Shown piece after piece: positions 63,701 to 64,000 of a stretch of DNA of 64,000 bases. A model generated the notes under the pieces. It saw only the letters and a program-made list of their open reading frames with translations, was not told the DNA's origin and ran no database searches. Source of the DNA: Limanda limanda (Eukaryota > Chordata > Actinopteri > Pleuronectiformes > Pleuronectidae); the NCBI RefSeq assembly GCF_963576545.1, contig NC_083638.1, positions 20,983,590 through 21,047,589 of the forward strand, in the 5' to 3' direction. The first letter of the stretch is position 1, and each line of letters opens with the position of its first letter. The translations under genes were made by a program, and so were the position numbers.

Positions 63701-63912
63701 CTGAAATTGAAACTATACATTCATCATATCAGAAAAAGATAGAAACTGGAAAATTCTGTGGGTGTGTGGTTGCAGATGAGTCCAGTGGGCTACACCGGTA
63801 ATGGGCCTGGTGGTGATCACGATGGGAGCTTCTTTGAGGAGCTGGGGATCCAAGGAGGAGCAGAAATGTCGGACACAGAAGAAGAGAGCAACTTCTGCCA
63901 AGAGAGACGCAA
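60774..63912 (+). CDS. kif7: kinesin family member 7, 5' part (runs off the window)
   Basis: KIF7 is the vertebrate Costal-2 homologue, a ciliary-tip kinesin that regulates Gli proteins in Hedgehog signalling. Visible coding exons, all with consistent phase: 60774-61104, 61327-61524, 61642-62041, 62149-62496, 62660-62852, 62956-63120, 63413-63574, 63776-63912. Together they give about 644 residues of a protein normally near 1,350. The motor starts with [17 protein letters not shown]. It has the P-loop GQTGSGKT (residues 95-102), switch I NQNSSRSH and switch II DLAGSE, then [20 protein letters not shown] and [23 protein letters not shown]7-type features follow: [32 protein letters not shown] and the coiled-coil start [13 protein letters not shown]. 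These favour KIF7 over KIF27. The ATG was chosen because the motor strand begins about 15 residues later and a splice acceptor lies 62 bp upstream. A consensus donor (GTAAGT) ends the last exon, so the gene continues beyond 64 kb. Confidence 0.94.
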
Positions 63913-64000
63913 GTAAGTTGTGTTTATAGAAATCACAACCTACAAATTTCAGATGATTCAGGGTCAGTGTGCCATTTTTAAAGTACCTATGATGTAATGC

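Overview
This is a eukaryotic, almost certainly teleost, genomic window. It has three split genes with canonical GT-AG introns, very long CA/TG, CT and GATA microsatellites, tRNA-derived SINEs, and many short dispersed repeats of the kind seen in fish genomes. No bacterial genes, CRISPR arrays or operons are visible. Family names come from recognising protein motifs by eye; no database search was run.

Layout. About 1-31.2 kb is gene-poor. It holds microsatellites (including a 413-bp TG tract at 9.5-9.9 kb), a Harbinger-like non-autonomous element at 1.73-2.28 kb, a second MITE-like element at 3.16-3.67 kb, SINE copies, several dispersed repeat families and one unassigned candidate start exon on the minus strand at 2.67-2.75 kb. 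From 31.2 to 40.3 kb on the minus strand lies a CLEC18-type gene (CAP domain, two EGF-like modules, C-type lectin domain). From 42.8 to 48.7 kb on the plus strand lies a complete eight-exon fibulin-7 gene, head to head with CLEC18 and about 2.5 kb from it. From 60.8 kb to the right edge on the plus strand lies the 5' part of KIF7, the kinesin-4 family regulator of Hedgehog signalling. It is cut by the window end after eight visible coding exons.

Between fibulin-7 and KIF7 sits a Ty3/gypsy LTR retrotransposon (49441-55162) of CsRN1-like type. Its 169-bp LTRs differ at one site. It keeps a tRNA-Trp primer site and a correctly phased G GGA AAC slippery heptamer at the gag-pol overlap, but pol is broken by a frameshift, a large deletion and another frameshift. 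Its gag is split by a hAT-like element (49930-51666) with a perfect 8-bp target duplication. That element contains a second hAT-like element (50203-51011) carrying a BED zinc-finger remnant. This three-level nest is the most informative structure in the window.

The three host genes act in different places: CLEC18 and fibulin-7 are secreted, while KIF7 is cytoplasmic and ciliary. There is no sign that they form one pathway. I found no convincing new biological system. The best leads are the nested transposons, an apparently absent symmetrical microexon in the CLEC18 lectin domain next to a GATA tract, and the unassigned exon near 2.7 kb.
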